This document shows positions 63,370-64,000 of a stretch of DNA of 64,000 nt, one piece after another (position 1 is the stretch's first letter; every line of letters begins with the position of its first letter). This DNA is from Tyto alba. Lineage: Eukaryota > Chordata > Aves > Strigiformes > Tytonidae. The notes below the pieces were generated by a model, which had not been told where the DNA came from, did not search any database, and was given only the letters and a program-made list of their open reading frames with translations. A program made the position numbers and the translations under genes. The stretch is taken from assembly GCF_018691265.1 (NCBI RefSeq), contig NW_024881301.1, positions 15,250,752 through 15,314,751 of the forward strand, written 5' to 3'.

Positions 63370-63740
63370 TGAATTTACTCCAGTGTCACGGTTACGTCTA
63401 TAGTGTTTTTTGCTCTGTGCAGAGCTTGCTCTGACGGTACTCTGGGACAGCAGAAAGCTGTGTGCTTGTGTTACCTTAGTGCTGAGCCTCATCTCATAAG
63501 GCGGGCTCCGCACCCTGCTAGCGGTGCCAGTGAGTCAGCAGTTTGAGCAGGACAAGATTGCATCTGCTCAGCACACCGGCTGAGCTTCCCTGTGTCTGCT
63601 GAGAAACGACACGTGGCTGTGACCCCAGCCTAGGTGATTACACCGTCCTTTGAGCAGTATCTGGCACTTCAGAGAAGGTGTCTCGGAGCTGCTCAGCATT
63701 ACACAGGTCCAGTCACTGGTGGACTACCCCTGCTTCTGAG
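63370..63740. promoter_or_regulatory. CpG-rich promoter- or enhancer-like patch
   Basis: About eleven CpG sites in roughly 340 bp, against few in neighbouring AT-rich DNA. It includes TGAGTCAGCA (63531-63540), an AP-1/MAF/NF-E2-type site, and a CACGTG E-box (63610-63615). It is not part of a recognised transposon. It could be a distal enhancer, the promoter of an unseen transcript, or a GC-rich repeat remnant. Confidence 0.35.
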
Positions 63741-64000
63741 GGATATCTGAGAAAGAAAAGAAAGGAATAAAACTGACTGAGAAAATAAATGCCATAGGTG
63801 GAAGAAAAGTGCAGTTAATAATAATAAAAAAAAAAAGTACATAAGAGCTGAGAATTCAGGCCATCAGGAGACAGTGTAAACAAGCCCCAGGCAACTGAGG
63901 GTATCATATTAGGGGATACTAAAGCACATTAGGAGATATAATGTCTTGCTAGTTTTTCTTTAAAGTCAAGCAGTAGAATATGGGAGACTGAAGAATGAAT
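63741..64000. other. Gene-free AT-rich DNA to window end
   Basis: Contains a short AAT/A-run repeat at about 63817-63837 and nothing else recognised. Confidence 0.6.

Overview
The window looks like an AT-rich, gene-poor stretch of a bird nuclear genome, probably a songbird or another neoavian. This is inferred from its repeats. There are four chicken-repeat-1 (CR1) LINE copies, two of them with recognisable reverse-transcriptase-region coding. There are also seven endogenous-retrovirus solo LTRs, five flanked by perfect or one-mismatch 5-bp target-site duplications and a sixth (18026-19079) with a duplicated, rearranged 3' junction; 5-bp duplications fit the ERVL/class III type. I recognise no intact host protein-coding gene, tRNA, rRNA or CRISPR array, and bacterial features do not apply.

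Layout. 1-14.9 kb: mostly unique AT-rich DNA with two 3'-end CR1 fragments (1071-1309, 8102-8607, both +), a GC-rich island (2571-2941), a 108-bp AAC/AAT microsatellite (6256-6363) and A-rich low-complexity tracts. 14.9-39.8 kb: the mobile-element zone. It holds a 1.6-kb CR1 on the minus strand (14915-16555) that has lost its reverse-transcriptase catalytic box, a second minus-strand CR1 (20742-21425), and all seven solo LTRs. I sort these into four related families by their ends and bodies: B (16687-17283 -, 30740-31225 +, 34483-35091 +), D (18026-19079 +), A (21903-22954 +, 33274-34265 +, 38776-39783 -) and C (25624-26186 -). 39.8-64 kb: almost free of recognisable transposons, with simple repeats, a pair of inverted copies of a short unknown repeat 9 kb apart, and a CpG-rich, promoter- or enhancer-like patch at 63370-63740.

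Best leads. (1) The 3' end of the family D LTR is a complex junction. Two 80-bp direct repeats, each containing LTR end, target-site duplication and flank, are separated by a 96-bp second copy of DNA lying 2.5 kb upstream, with TTT and G microhomology at the seams. This is the pattern expected of replication template switching. (2) The LTR families are mosaics: A and D share a body but not ends, while C and D share ends but not a body. (3) A perfect 31-bp match sits in inverted orientation at 45808-45838 and 54837-54867. (4) On the minus strand at 24077-23440 a splice acceptor, a 73-codon frame broken by one stop, an AATAAA and an A14 run together look like a decayed terminal exon or retrocopy.

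I found no convincing evidence of a new enzymatic or defence system. Most long open frames lie inside LTRs, CR1 or GC-rich sequence and are not genes.
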